A stretch of 64,000 nt of DNA from Thalassotalea sp. Lineage in GTDB: Bacteria > Pseudomonadota > Gammaproteobacteria > Enterobacterales > Alteromonadaceae. The translations under genes and the position numbers were made by a program. Shown one piece after another: positions 1 to 9,209 of the stretch. The stretch's first letter is position 1. The number at the start of each line of letters is the position of its first letter. The DNA lies in the NCBI GenBank assembly GCA_029237915.1, contig JAQWHD010000032.1:62001-126000 (forward strand). The letters are read 5' to 3'. Under the pieces are notes generated by a model. That model searched no databases. It had not been told where the DNA came from and saw nothing but the letters and a program-made list of their open reading frames with translations.

Positions 1-200
1 GGAATAAGAAACACCGCTAAACTAGCTAAGCTAGCAATGGTTGTCGATAACGAGGCAATACCTATGCTGCCCGATGCCGCGCCGCCAAAATAGGTTAAAC
101 CTAAAGATAAAATCGTAAAAATAATGGTGATAGATACCAACCAACGGTTTCTTAGGCCATCTTGAAATTCTTTGAGGGCGACGTTAAAAATTTGCTTCAT
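1..200 (-). CDS. nosY: NosY, ABC-2 type permease of the nos system (5' end only)
   Basis: The reverse strand from 200 encodes the first 66 residues of a membrane protein starting MKQIFNVALKEFQDGLRNRW. A hydrophobic segment follows (about residues 19-35), with a second beginning at about 45. The amino-terminal amphipathic stretch and position directly after nosF identify it as NosY, the permease partner of NosF in the Nos(D)FY transporter needed to mature the copper centres of N2O reductase. Its ATG overlaps the nosF stop codon as ATGA, so the two are translationally coupled. The rest lies beyond the window edge, so length and integrity cannot be judged. Confidence 0.85.
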   Translation of the reverse strand, partial: MKQIFNVALKEFQDGLRNRWLVSITIIFTILSLGLTYFGGAASGSIGIASLSTTIASLASLAVFLI

Positions 201-1123
201 AGTTTTTCTCCGTTAAATGCAGCAGATTTTTGAGAGAGGTAATGCTGATAGAGCTGCTCCAAATTAGCCGACTCAACTTGAATATCTTCCATAGCATCAT
301 AAGACAATAGTTGCTTTAAGGTAGATAACTTGTCTTGCTCAGGTACAAATAACGTTTGTTGCTCTAACTCGGAAGTTAAAAATAGGTTTAACTTAGGATC
401 GCTGCTTACTGCGCCGTTTAAGCCTTTCGGTTTAATTTTAACTGGTAAGTTTGCATGCTTACGAAGTTCAGGAATAGTCCCTGCAGCTAATACTTTACCG
501 GCAGATAGTATCATTGCTCTATCGATATGCTGTTCAACGCCTGGGAGTACGTGCGAGCATAAAATAACGCTTGAGCCATTAGATTTTAACTGGTCTACAG
601 TACGATAAAAATCCGCCGTTGCTATTGGATCTAAACCTACTGTAGGTTCATCTAATAACAGTAATTTTGGCTCACCAATAAAGGCTTGTGCCAAACCTAG
701 GCGTTGCCTCATACCTTTTGAATACGTTTTCACTTGGCGTTTCATTGCGTGTGCAATACCTACTTGTTCAAGTAAAGCGATTGCTGTTTTTTTATTATAA
801 CCTTTAAGTTTTGCGAAATAGGTGAGCACTTCTAAACCGGTTAATTGTTCGTAAAAGCTAACGTTTTCGGGTAGATAGCCTATTTTAGTGCGGCTATGCC
901 ACGCTTCTTTAGAATCAGGAGCCATGCCCATAACATCGACACTGCCACTGTCTGGTGAGATCACACCTAAGATGAGTTTCATCATGGTGGTTTTGCCGGC
1001 GCCATTATGACCAAATAAACCAAGTACTTCTCCTTGGTTCAGAGTCATACTTATTGATTCTAGGGCCGCTAATTGTTGATATTTCTTACCAACATTTTGT
1101 AAAGATATAAGTGGAGCATTCAT
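197..1123 (-). CDS. nosF: NosF, ATP-binding protein of the NosDFY copper-centre maturation transporter
   Basis: A 308-residue ABC ATPase. Visible motifs are Walker A GHNGAGKTT (38-46), signature YSKGMRQ (134-140), Walker B LLLLDEP (154-160) and the switch histidine at 191. The C-terminal third beyond about residue 215 is a family-specific extension. In denitrifiers NosF energises NosY, and together with periplasmic NosD it supports assembly of the sulfur-containing CuZ centre of NosZ. It lies 14 bp after nosD and overlaps nosY by 4 bp, consistent with one transcript. Assignment as NosF rather than a generic ABC ATPase rests on the motifs plus the nosRZD context. Confidence 0.93.
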   Translation of the reverse strand: MNAPLISLQNVGKKYQQLAALESISMTLNQGEVLGLFGHNGAGKTTMMKLILGVISPDSGSVDVMGMAPDSKEAWHSRTKIGYLPENVSFYEQLTGLEVLTYFAKLKGYNKKTAIALLEQVGIAHAMKRQVKTYSKGMRQRLGLAQAFIGEPKLLLLDEPTVGLDPIATADFYRTVDQLKSNGSSVILCSHVLPGVEQHIDRAMILSAGKVLAAGTIPELRKHANLPVKIKPKGLNGAVSSDPKLNLFLTSELEQQTLFVPEQDKLSTLKQLLSYDAMEDIQVESANLEQLYQHYLSQKSAAFNGEKL

Positions 1124-1137
1124 CTTAAGATTCGACC

Positions 1138-2472
1138 TTAATGTTTAGTATCTATCAGCTCTACATTAGCTGCTATAGATGTTGTATTTGTTTTTTGCTG
1201 TAATTGCTGCACTGGTTGTTGCATAAGCGGAAAACTATCTTTTACTCCAGGCGGCTTTAATATCGGGAATTGTTTTTGTACCCAACGTAAAATAACGATT
1301 GCCGGGCTGTCCATCAGCATTTTCATTTCAGGGTATTGCCAAACTAGTTTATCAATACCATCATTTGGTTCAAAAATCACGTCGCCTACATTGTCATTGT
1401 CCATATCCCAGCCAAGGTAATTACTCCAGTAGTTACCTCTACCGTCCTGGCTCCATTCCTGTTTTTTATTGGAAACGTATTTCACTTGCGTTGGGTTGTT
1501 GATAAAACTGTTGCCATATACTTTGGTGTTTTCAGAGCCAGCGGTTAAGTGGATGCCAATTTCAGCGGTATCAATTAAATTATCACTAATGGTGTTATAG
1601 GCTGAGTTATAAACGAATAGTCCTTTACCATCACGGCCCAATACTTTGTTTTCGGGCTTAGTCCACACATCTTTAATCACATTATTAGAAATGGTCGAAG
1701 AGGTGATAAAGTTCATCAAAAATCCGTAATCTTCGCTGTTCTTACTAGTATTTCCGGATACAGTTAACAGTTTAGAACTCATTAAGGCGTAACCCGCACG
1801 AGTGTTATAGGCAAGATTGTTAAGTATTTTATTGTTATGTGAATACATATAGTGAATGCCATAACGTAAATCGTGCATAGTGTTATTTTGCAATACATTT
1901 TCTTGACTAGATATTATATACAGACCATCTCTGGTATCGGATATAGTATTGCCTTGTACTAAAACATCTTTAACTATGGATAATTGAATACCGTTACCCC
2001 TATCAGCAGAGCGTAAATGTGTATTGCCAATCACTGTGTTATTGAGCACTTTAATATGCTGTGCTTTTTGCAACCAAATACCAAAGCCACTGCCTTGTAG
2101 TTGATTGTTTTGAATAAGGAGGTTGTTTGCTTTTTGCACTGAGTAAATACCTGAGTTTTGCTCAGTTAAATCATCTCCCCAGTTAATAATGGTTAAGTCT
2201 TCTATGGTGATATTTGAATTGTGTAAATGTAGTGCATGCCCTTTGCTTTGAGCATCAATTATTGCACCTGATAAACCACGTAAAGTAACTTCTTGGTTTA
2301 TTGAAAAGTTGCCAAAGTAAGTACCTGAATTAAGGGTGATTACATCGCCACTAGAACTTTCATCAAGTATTTGTTGTAAATTATCTTGTGGTGAAACTTG
2401 CCACTCTTTTGCAATAGCTGTATTGCAAACAGTCAGTGCTAATAAAATATATAGTAGTAAACTTCTGTTCAT
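1138..2472 (-). CDS. nosD: NosD, periplasmic beta-helix protein for CuZ assembly
   Basis: A 444-residue protein with a signal peptide (about residues 1-21, cleavage after AIA) followed by many short repeats with the N-N-x-I pattern of a right-handed parallel beta helix (CASH/NosD family) over roughly residues 50-330. NosD is the periplasmic partner of the NosFY transporter and is needed for the copper-sulfur CuZ centre of nitrous oxide reductase. Length fits the family. It starts 92 bp after the nosZ stop, and a strong inverted repeat lies in that gap, so its expression may differ from that of nosZ. Confidence 0.93.
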   Translation of the reverse strand: MNRSLLLYILLALTVCNTAIAKEWQVSPQDNLQQILDESSSGDVITLNSGTYFGNFSINQEVTLRGLSGAIIDAQSKGHALHLHNSNITIEDLTIINWGDDLTEQNSGIYSVQKANNLLIQNNQLQGSGFGIWLQKAQHIKVLNNTVIGNTHLRSADRGNGIQLSIVKDVLVQGNTISDTRDGLYIISSQENVLQNNTMHDLRYGIHYMYSHNNKILNNLAYNTRAGYALMSSKLLTVSGNTSKNSEDYGFLMNFITSSTISNNVIKDVWTKPENKVLGRDGKGLFVYNSAYNTISDNLIDTAEIGIHLTAGSENTKVYGNSFINNPTQVKYVSNKKQEWSQDGRGNYWSNYLGWDMDNDNVGDVIFEPNDGIDKLVWQYPEMKMLMDSPAIVILRWVQKQFPILKPPGVKDSFPLMQQPVQQLQQKTNTTSIAANVELIDTKH

Positions 2473-2504
2473 TAAGATTGAGCAACTTTATTTAAATTAT
2501 GAAT

Positions 2505-2543
2505 AAGGCGTACTATCAATGAATACATTCGATAGTACGCCTT
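2505..2543. other. Perfect 13-bp inverted repeat between nosZ and nosD
   Basis: Arms AAGGCGTACTATC and its exact complement are separated by 13 bases. On the minus strand the hairpin is followed by an AT-rich but not U-rich stretch, so it is not a classical intrinsic terminator in the direction of nos transcription. It may be a partial terminator or an RNA-stability hairpin that sets the nosZ to nosDFY ratio; that role is inference. Confidence 0.6.
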
Positions 2544-2564
2544 GTTTTTATACTACTGGAGTGA

Positions 2565-4457
2565 CTAAGCTTCTACAAACATGCGACCGCGCATTTCCAT
2601 ATGTAGAGCATGACAGAACCAGTTACAGTAGAACCATTGTACGCCAGGTTGGTTGGCTGTAAAGGTAATAGAAGAAGTCGCTTGTGGACCAATTTCCATT
2701 TGCACACCATGGTTAGTCATACAGAAACCATGAGTTACATCTTCTACTTGGTCAAGGTTAGTAACAACTACCGTTACTTCATCACCAAGTTTCACTCTAA
2801 ACTCACTCATACCAAATGTAGGTGCTACCGATGTCATGTATACGCGTACTTTGTTACCGTCACGAATAACTTTATTTTGTGTGTAAACATCAACACCATC
2901 TTTTTTCGCCATTGCAATGGTATCAGCAAAGATAGGATCAGTGCGTGGCCATAATTTTAATGGTTTCATTTTGCTACGGTGAACTATCATACAGTCATGT
3001 GGTTCAGCGAATGTTGGACCATCATGAACCAACTTCATTTCATCACCAGAAATATCAATTAATTGATCATTTTCAGGACGCAATGGACCAACAGGCAAGA
3101 ATCTATCTTTAGAGAACTTACATAAAGAGATTAACCATTTACCATCAGAGTCACGAGTTTCACCCATAGTTGTATGGTTATGACCTGGTTGATAATGTAC
3201 GTCTAATTTTTGACGAATATAATTAACTTTTTCACCGTTGTGCGCTTTAATTGCATCTTCTACATTCCATTTTGCAATTTGGCTATCAAGGAATAATGTA
3301 GTGTAAGCATTACCTTTATTATCAAATGCGGTATGAAGAGGACCTAAACCTAATTCAGGCTCAGCTACAATAGTGTCACGTGGCTTAATTTTGTCTGCAA
3401 ATAAAGCGTCTAATTTTGCAATTTCAATGATTGAAACCGTAGGAGACAACTTACCGTTAGCAACAAAGTACTTACCATTTGGCGAAGTGTTTAAACCGTG
3501 TGGTGATTTAGGTACAGGGATGTAACGTGTTAATTCAGAGCCTTTGCGACCGTCTAATACTGGTACATTATTACCATTATACGTTTTGAACTTACCGGCT
3601 TTAAGTGCTGCTTCACAAGCTGCTAAGCTGAAAATAACAACATGATCGCGTTCAGCTGTGATCATCTCACCTAAATTCATGCCCATTTCTGAGTTGTAAC
3701 ACGTTGATGCGAAGTATTTACCATCGTAATCAGCATCAGTATTATCTAAGTTACCGTCAACCATAACTTGGAAAGCCATTTCCATAGTTTCAGCGTTAAT
3801 AACATTATAAAGCGAACGGTATGTACTAACATCTTCCATGCCGTCTTTGCCGTCGTTATTCATTGGGATTTCAAATTCGCCATTACACACAACGTATTTG
3901 GTGTATGGTGCTTTTTGTACGCGTAAACCATGAATTGCATGAGCGTTAGGTACGGTAAGCATTTTGTCACACTTCATCACGTCACAACGAATACGCGCCA
4001 CACGAGAGTTTGCTTTATCATTGATGAAAACGTATTTTCCATCGTAACGGCCATCTTTCATACTCATATGAGGATGATGAGAATCACCAGCCATTAAATG
4101 AGCGCTATCGCCTTTAATACGTTTACTTTCGTCAGTTAAACCCCAACCAGTAGCACTATCAATATTAAATACAGGAATACGCATTAACTCACGCATTGAT
4201 GGAATACCAAGAATACGAACTTCACCTGAATGACCACCTGACCAAAAGCCATAATATTCATCTAAATCGCCAGGATGAACAAAAGCATCGTTTTTTGCAT
4301 ACTCTGCTGCGTTGGCTCTTGCCGTGCTAGCAAACATAGCTGCTGTCATTGGCGCAGCAACTGCACCTGCACCGATAAGAGCCGTTTTACCAAAAAAGCT
4401 ACGTCTACTCTTATCTTCCAGTTCTAATTCATTAAGTTTTTTATCATCATTACTCAT
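2565..4457 (-). CDS. nosZ: NosZ, nitrous oxide reductase (clade I, Tat-exported)
   Basis: Reduces N2O to N2 in the periplasm. The 630-residue protein starts with a twin-arginine signal (SRRSFFGK, arginines at 18-19), which marks the clade I form. A seven-bladed propeller region contains the His cluster GDSHHPHMS near residue 125 and further CuZ histidines. The C-terminal cupredoxin domain has the CuA ligands: H576, then [12 protein letters not shown] with C611, C615, H619 and M622. It lies between nosR and nosD, as usual in clade I clusters, and all expected ligands that I could check are present. Confidence 0.97.
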   Translation of the reverse strand: MSNDDKKLNELELEDKSRRSFFGKTALIGAGAVAAPMTAAMFASTARANAAEYAKNDAFVHPGDLDEYYGFWSGGHSGEVRILGIPSMRELMRIPVFNIDSATGWGLTDESKRIKGDSAHLMAGDSHHPHMSMKDGRYDGKYVFINDKANSRVARIRCDVMKCDKMLTVPNAHAIHGLRVQKAPYTKYVVCNGEFEIPMNNDGKDGMEDVSTYRSLYNVINAETMEMAFQVMVDGNLDNTDADYDGKYFASTCYNSEMGMNLGEMITAERDHVVIFSLAACEAALKAGKFKTYNGNNVPVLDGRKGSELTRYIPVPKSPHGLNTSPNGKYFVANGKLSPTVSIIEIAKLDALFADKIKPRDTIVAEPELGLGPLHTAFDNKGNAYTTLFLDSQIAKWNVEDAIKAHNGEKVNYIRQKLDVHYQPGHNHTTMGETRDSDGKWLISLCKFSKDRFLPVGPLRPENDQLIDISGDEMKLVHDGPTFAEPHDCMIVHRSKMKPLKLWPRTDPIFADTIAMAKKDGVDVYTQNKVIRDGNKVRVYMTSVAPTFGMSEFRVKLGDEVTVVVTNLDQVEDVTHGFCMTNHGVQMEIGPQATSSITFTANQPGVQWFYCNWFCHALHMEMRGRMFVEA

Positions 4458-4546
4458 TCTATCTCTCCATCTTGCTATTTATTTTTAATATTAAAAATTT
4501 ATAATTTTGTTGTTTAATTTTTACTATTGCTTACACATCTAGTTAC

Positions 4547-6676
4547 TTAAGCAACGTCAACGGTTGGAATTTGCTGTTCTTTAAATTTTTGTTTCTTACG
4601 CGCTATTTTTTTCAGTGGTGGACATTTTTCATCATTGAAATAGGTTACCTGGCAATCAAGACAGTAATGACATTCACGCATGTTTATCGTGCCATCAGGA
4701 TGAATTGCTTGAATTTCACATTCTTTCGCACACGTTTTACAAGGTTGGCCACATTCAGGACGACGACGTAACCAACTAAATAAACGCATATTATTGCCCG
4801 TTGATAACGCAGCTCCTAGCGGACATAAATAACGGCAGAAAAACTTACGATTGAAAATATTAATGATCAGTAATATTGACGCATATAAAATAAAAGGCCA
4901 CTCACGATCAAACTTTAATAAGAAGGTTGTTTTAAAAGGCTCAACTTCGGCAAATTGTTCAGCGAGAGCTAGTGATTCTAAGGATAAGCCAAATAAAGCT
5001 AATAAAATTATATATTTAATTGCCCATAAGCGTTCATGTACAGCCCAAGGTAATTCGAATTGTGGAATTTTTATATAACGAGCAAACACATTCATTAATT
5101 CTTGCAGCGCACCAAACGGACACAACCAACCACAATAAACCGCACGTCCCCACAAGATCATTGTTACTGCAGCCGCACCCCATAAAATAAATATAACAGG
5201 GTCAAGTAAGAATAAGTCCCAAGAGAAATCAGACATAAAAGCTTGTAAGAAGGTAAACACGTTCACTACTGACAACTGACCACCCCAAACCCAGCCAATA
5301 AATACAACAGTAATGATCAAAAATGTATGGCGGAAGTTGTGCATAAAGGTTGGGTGACGAACTAAAATATCTTGGAAGAACAAACTCATCACAACGATAA
5401 TTATCAAGATAATTAAAATAACGACTTCAGTATTTTTTTCTTGCCACACTTCTTCAGTCAGGGTTAACTCTGGCTCAGGGTAAATCAGTGGCGGGCGATC
5501 TACGTATTTATCTAAAGTATGGTAATCAGCTTTAAAGGAAGTAAACAAACTATCAACAGCGCCAAATTGGCGACGTACCAGTAGCTCTAATTGCCAATCA
5601 ACACCGGGATTAAACTCATGTTGTGCACGTACAATAAATAATGACATTTCTTGAAAGCGAGGTGCACCATTAATCATAAGATCGGTAACGCGGTTATGGT
5701 CTAAATCACGAAAGGCAAATGCTTCACCATTTTGTAAAATTTGAATTCGATCAAAAATAGCGCCTCGAACATAACCAGAGCCTTTATAGGAATAACCATT
5801 ACCTAACATAATAATGGCATGCTCATTTTCAGCAAGAGTGCTCATTAACCAATCGTATTCACTATCGCCTAATAAGTTTCTACCCACGCTTGGGATATCT
5901 GCTTGAGCAAAGTATATTTCGGCAAACGAATCTTGTTTTTGCTCTAATGTTGCTTCCTCAATATGTTCAACTTCTGTACCAACAAAAGCGTCATCAACAG
6001 CTTTTCTGTTTAACGCTAATTTACGAATTGAGCCATCGCCTACTAAGGTTTGCCAATCTGTTTTTTGATAAACATCCGGGTAAATAGTCGACATCGGTTG
6101 AATAATTTCTTGGCTGGCTTTAATAATACCTAAGGAGCGAGCCACTAAGGTTGCAGCTCTCGTAATGGCAACATTCATCACCATAACCGTAACGGTTGCC
6201 CCTGAAAGCCCATCAATATGAATAACGCCTTCTTTGCTATTACCGCCCACCTTTAACCGGTCGCTAACCTTTAAACCGTCATATTGGTCTGCAAATGCGT
6301 AAAGTTTAGTTTCTGGTATGCCAGCAAGAATAATAGGCTCATGATGTTCTAGAACCTTTGCCCCTAGGTATACGCCTTCAGGGCTAATCGCTACGAGCAT
6401 ATTTACTGGTTCACCTGAATAGGCTGGTATTTTTGCTAAGTCGTTGGTTTCAAATGCATAACCGATAACTTCAGATTCTTTTTTAATGGTCCAAATAAGT
6501 ACTTCACCGGATTTTTCGCCAATTTGAGTGGCCTCAGGAAATATTTGCTTTATTAAAGGGATAGGATCTTTAGGTGGACTAACAAACAAAGCTTGCGCAG
6601 GAAATGTTGCCGTAAATAAAAGAAGCAATAGAGCTAATGGCTGAAAAAGCCTCTTTATATTTATCTTTGTGAGCAT
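4547..6676 (-). CDS. nosR: NosR, membrane flavo-iron-sulfur protein of N2O respiration
   Basis: A 709-residue membrane protein. A signal peptide or first membrane segment (about 10-30) precedes a periplasmic FMN-binding domain with the flavinylation motif DGLSGAT (155-161, T161 the likely attachment residue). Several membrane helices follow (about 418-600), containing two CxxxCP motifs (CGWLCPFGAL and CRYLCPLGAA), then a cytoplasmic C-terminal ferredoxin-like domain with clustered cysteines (about 635-690). NosR is required for nosZ expression and N2O reduction and is thought to pass electrons toward NosZ. It is first in the operon, 89 bp before nosZ, and an FNR-type box lies about 113 bp upstream of its start. 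Confidence 0.95.
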   Translation of the reverse strand: MLTKINIKRLFQPLALLLLLFTATFPAQALFVSPPKDPIPLIKQIFPEATQIGEKSGEVLIWTIKKESEVIGYAFETNDLAKIPAYSGEPVNMLVAISPEGVYLGAKVLEHHEPIILAGIPETKLYAFADQYDGLKVSDRLKVGGNSKEGVIHIDGLSGATVTVMVMNVAITRAATLVARSLGIIKASQEIIQPMSTIYPDVYQKTDWQTLVGDGSIRKLALNRKAVDDAFVGTEVEHIEEATLEQKQDSFAEIYFAQADIPSVGRNLLGDSEYDWLMSTLAENEHAIIMLGNGYSYKGSGYVRGAIFDRIQILQNGEAFAFRDLDHNRVTDLMINGAPRFQEMSLFIVRAQHEFNPGVDWQLELLVRRQFGAVDSLFTSFKADYHTLDKYVDRPPLIYPEPELTLTEEVWQEKNTEVVILIILIIIVVMSLFFQDILVRHPTFMHNFRHTFLIITVVFIGWVWGGQLSVVNVFTFLQAFMSDFSWDLFLLDPVIFILWGAAAVTMILWGRAVYCGWLCPFGALQELMNVFARYIKIPQFELPWAVHERLWAIKYIILLALFGLSLESLALAEQFAEVEPFKTTFLLKFDREWPFILYASILLIINIFNRKFFCRYLCPLGAALSTGNNMRLFSWLRRRPECGQPCKTCAKECEIQAIHPDGTINMRECHYCLDCQVTYFNDEKCPPLKKIARKKQKFKEQQIPTVDVA

Positions 6677-6979
6677 AGCGTCAATAAACCTTGTTTTCTA
6701 ATTTTATGTAATAAAATATAGAATGCATCAATTATTTTACAATTAATTTGCAGTAAGTTTACGCTCAACTTTTTATTTACCCATGATCTAGATCAAAGTA
6801 ATGGTAATGGTAATGTTAAGTATTGTTTTGGGATGTAATCATGAGGCTAGTAATTAAGTTATTTATTTTTCAAGAAAGCTATTTTGGCTACACTTTATAA
6901 CAGTTTTAATAAACATCTGATGTAAACTGACAGTTAATAACAATTATTGTTAATAAAATAATATTTTTTTGGAGCCATA
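6677..6979. other. Divergent intergenic region, nosR / lipoprotein gene
   Basis: About 300 bp of AT-rich DNA between divergent genes. It holds the FNR-type box described separately (6783-6796). On the lipoprotein side a TTGGAG-like ribosome site sits just before 6980. A GGTAAT triplication (6800-6815) follows the box. No further gene is visible. Confidence 0.6.
6783..6796 (-). promoter_or_regulatory. FNR/ANR/DNR-type box upstream of nosR
   Basis: The sequence ATGATCTAGATCAA matches the FNR consensus TTGAT-N4-ATCAA at 9 of 10 positions. On the minus strand a -10-like TAAACT (6761-6756) is placed so that the box would be centred near -41.5, the class II activator position. This would make the nos operon respond to oxygen depletion or nitric oxide. 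Which CRP/FNR family member binds cannot be told from sequence. Confidence 0.75.
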
Positions 6980-7519
6980 ATGAAAGCCATCCGCCTAATA
7001 AGTATATTTGCTGTATTGTTTGCTGTTTCAGCCTGTGTAACCGTTGAAGAAATGCCAGTTTCTGATAGCCAATTAGTGATCTCAAGTAGTTTTGAAAGAG
7101 ACATTGAATTAGATGAAAATTCAACGTTTGCTTTTACTCCACTACAAGTTACTGAAGAAGGTGCTCGTTATCCGATAATAACTCAAGCGATAGAGCAATA
7201 TATGGTGGCAAATTCATTTAGCCAAGTAACTCCTGATCAAAGCCCTACATTCTATATCGGTTATGTTGTCGAGTCTGAAGAAGATTTGAGCGATGAGCAA
7301 CTTGCAGAGTCCTTCGGGCTAAACCCTGGCTTACCACATCTACCTGAATTGGATAAAGGTACTTTATTGGTGTTTATCCTTGATGGCCAATCTAAACAGT
7401 ATGTATGGAAGTCAGCGGCTCAAGGTTTTCTCTTAGATGAACAAAATGAAGAGGAGCGTCAGTTGCGCATCCAAAATATAGTTAGCGCTACCTTTAATCA
7501 ATTTGTTAACAAACCTTAA
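6980..7519 (+). CDS. DUF4136-type lipoprotein
   Basis: A 179-residue protein with a lipoprotein signal (lipobox VSAC, Cys 19). The mature part has the layout of DUF4136 proteins: an early Phe-rich strand (STFAFTP), a conserved stretch around YPIITQAIEQYM, and a second half beginning GTLLVFILD. Such proteins are anchored in the envelope and have no established biochemical role. It is transcribed away from nosR and followed about 80 bp later by another small envelope protein on the same strand. Assignment to DUF4136 comes from pattern recognition, not a search. Confidence 0.7.
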   Translation: MKAIRLISIFAVLFAVSACVTVEEMPVSDSQLVISSSFERDIELDENSTFAFTPLQVTEEGARYPIITQAIEQYMVANSFSQVTPDQSPTFYIGYVVESEEDLSDEQLAESFGLNPGLPHLPELDKGTLLVFILDGQSKQYVWKSAAQGFLLDEQNEEERQLRIQNIVSATFNQFVNKP

Positions 7520-7598
7520 CAAGTAATGACAAAGTAAAAGAAACTTTTTTCATTGTTTATCGGTCTTATGCTAAGTGAATATTAAAAAGAGGTTAGTG

Positions 7599-8090
7599 AT
7601 GAATAAATTATTATTAGTACCTATTATTTTGGCATCGATGTTTATTGCGCAAGTGCAAGCTGCAACGGTTGAAATTGAATGGTTTGAACCGGAACACTAT
7701 CGAGACATTAAAGTAGCTAACGGTGGAAAAAAAGCATTCCAAGAACGGGTATTTAAAGATCTTGAAAGCTATTTCATTGAATTCGCTGCAAGCTTACCTG
7801 AGAAACAGGTATTAAAGCTTAAAGTAACTGATATCGATTTAGCAGGTGATATTAAGTATATGGTTGGTCCAAATAATCAAACTATGCGAGTTATTTCTGA
7901 TTTGTACTTTCCTCGAATGAAATTTAGTTACCAATTAACTGAAGGTGTAAAAGTGCTCCAATCGGGTGAAGAAAATATTAAAGACATGGGCTTTAATATG
8001 AGTAGTGCTCATCATAATAGAGATAGTTTTTATTATGAAAAAGAAATGATTAAAGATTGGTTTGAAGATACGTTTAACAAAGAACAATAA
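7599..8090 (+). CDS. DUF3016-type periplasmic protein
   Basis: I place the start at the ATG at 7599, because AGAGG lies just upstream and the product then opens with a clean signal peptide (MNKLLLVPIILASMFIAQVQA); an in-frame GTG at 7575 would add eight residues before it. The 163-residue product has the features of DUF3016: an opening VEIEWFEPEHYRDI, a central KVTDIDLAGD and a C-terminal SFYYEKEMIKDWFEDTF. Function is unknown; export to the periplasm is expected. A clear terminator follows at 8117. Confidence 0.75.
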   Translation: MNKLLLVPIILASMFIAQVQAATVEIEWFEPEHYRDIKVANGGKKAFQERVFKDLESYFIEFAASLPEKQVLKLKVTDIDLAGDIKYMVGPNNQTMRVISDLYFPRMKFSYQLTEGVKVLQSGEENIKDMGFNMSSAHHNRDSFYYEKEMIKDWFEDTFNKEQ

Positions 8091-8116
8091 CGTATTTTAC
8101 GAACTCTAATAAATTG

Positions 8117-8147
8117 AAAGCCTAATGTATTGTTCATTAGGCTTTTT
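8117..8147 (+). terminator. Intrinsic terminator after the DUF3016 gene
   Basis: An 11-bp perfect stem (AAAGCCTAATG and complement) with a 7-base loop is followed by a T-run. The T-run abuts the heptamer array. Confidence 0.85.
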
Positions 8148-8230
8148 AGCATCTAGCATCTAGCATCTAGCATCTAGCATCTAGCATCTAGTATCTAGTA
8201 TCTAGTATCTAGTATCTAGTATCTAGTATC
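8147..8230. repeat. Heptamer tandem array, 6 x TAGCATC + 6 x TAGTATC
   Basis: Twelve consecutive 7-bp units without interruption: the first six are TAGCATC and the last six TAGTATC, differing at one base. The array fills the gap between the terminator at 8117-8147 and the 3' end of the minus-strand gene at 8258, so it lies between convergent genes. It is not a CRISPR (no spacers). The clean 6+6 split suggests separate expansion of two unit types by slippage. Confidence 0.97.
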
Positions 8231-8257
8231 TCATCTTGAAATTGGTCTATAAAAGCT

Positions 8258-9160
8258 TTACTGCCATCGATAAGCCCAAGCAATTGCAAATGCTTCAGAA
8301 TCATTACCGCGTTTGGTCGTAACGCCTTTGTTGGCTAAAAACTTAATGCTGTGTTGTTTTGATAACGCTAAAGAGTAGGTGATACCTGCTCTATAGTTAC
8401 CTTCTTTATTTGATTTTTGTACGCCATCAATATGAGTATCTCCACCCCAAAAGTAGTTACCGTTTAACGCTATCCATTGACCAGGTGCAATATCGTAAAT
8501 CAAATGCGATTGAATATTATAAATAGGGTCTTGCTCTAGTGTTTGGGTATACAGATAATCTTCGTTATCAGTAAATACTTTAACGGACGTTGATAAATCA
8601 AGCTCCCATGGACCATGAGGGATAGAAATTCCGATTTCAGGTTTTATATACCAACGGTTAGCCCCAGTGTTGAAAATATACTGTTTTTCATACTCACCAG
8701 TAGGAATACTTACTTGCAAGCTTGCTCCTACTACAACTCCTTTAGGTTGCTTAACAAATTCAGATAAGGTTTTTGCTTTAGCGCCATAAAAATTGTAGTT
8801 AAGACGAACACGTGTATCCGTTGCGCCACAAAATCTGCGTTCAATATATTCGCCCTGCAATATTGCATTGCCATCTGCACAGGCGTGTCCCTGATTGATG
8901 TCAAATTTACTGGCGTTACCAAATAATGAGAACGTTCTGGCGTAAGCGAGCGCAGGCCCATGGATAACTAAATTTAAATTCTCAATAGGTACTTCCGGCG
9001 AAGTATATATATCGCCTTCAGTGTATATGTATAAGGCACCTAAGAAATTTTGCCCAGTAGGTAAATCAATATATGATCTTGGGTCAAGCTCTTGCGCTGT
9101 CAGCGTAAATGGTAATAGTGCGCATATGACGTAAATAGTTTTTATTATGTTTTTCGGCAA
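8258..9160 (-). CDS. Outer-membrane beta-barrel protein, Phenol_MetA_deg (SphA-like) family
   Basis: A 300-residue protein with a signal peptide (cleavage after LTA, about residue 22) and alternating strand patterns ending in an aromatic C-terminus (AYRWQ), typical of an outer-membrane barrel. The opening LDPRSYIDLPTGQNFLGALYIYTEGDIY and later IKPEIGISIPHGPWELDLS stretches resemble the Phenol_MetA_deg family, often labelled transporters or phenol-degradation meta-pathway proteins, whose real function is mostly unknown. Two cysteines (in GHACADG and RRFCGA) could form a loop disulfide. It stands alone on the minus strand. Confidence 0.65.
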   Translation of the reverse strand: MPKNIIKTIYVICALLPFTLTAQELDPRSYIDLPTGQNFLGALYIYTEGDIYTSPEVPIENLNLVIHGPALAYARTFSLFGNASKFDINQGHACADGNAILQGEYIERRFCGATDTRVRLNYNFYGAKAKTLSEFVKQPKGVVVGASLQVSIPTGEYEKQYIFNTGANRWYIKPEIGISIPHGPWELDLSTSVKVFTDNEDYLYTQTLEQDPIYNIQSHLIYDIAPGQWIALNGNYFWGGDTHIDGVQKSNKEGNYRAGITYSLALSKQHSIKFLANKGVTTKRGNDSEAFAIAWAYRWQ

Positions 9161-9209
9161 GGTAGCACCCTGAAATGTATTTAAAACCTATTTACATTTA
9201 AACATATTT

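Noticed and set aside
8147-8230. Heptamer array as a CRISPR
   Set aside because: Units are 7 bp, contiguous and without spacers, and no cas gene is near.
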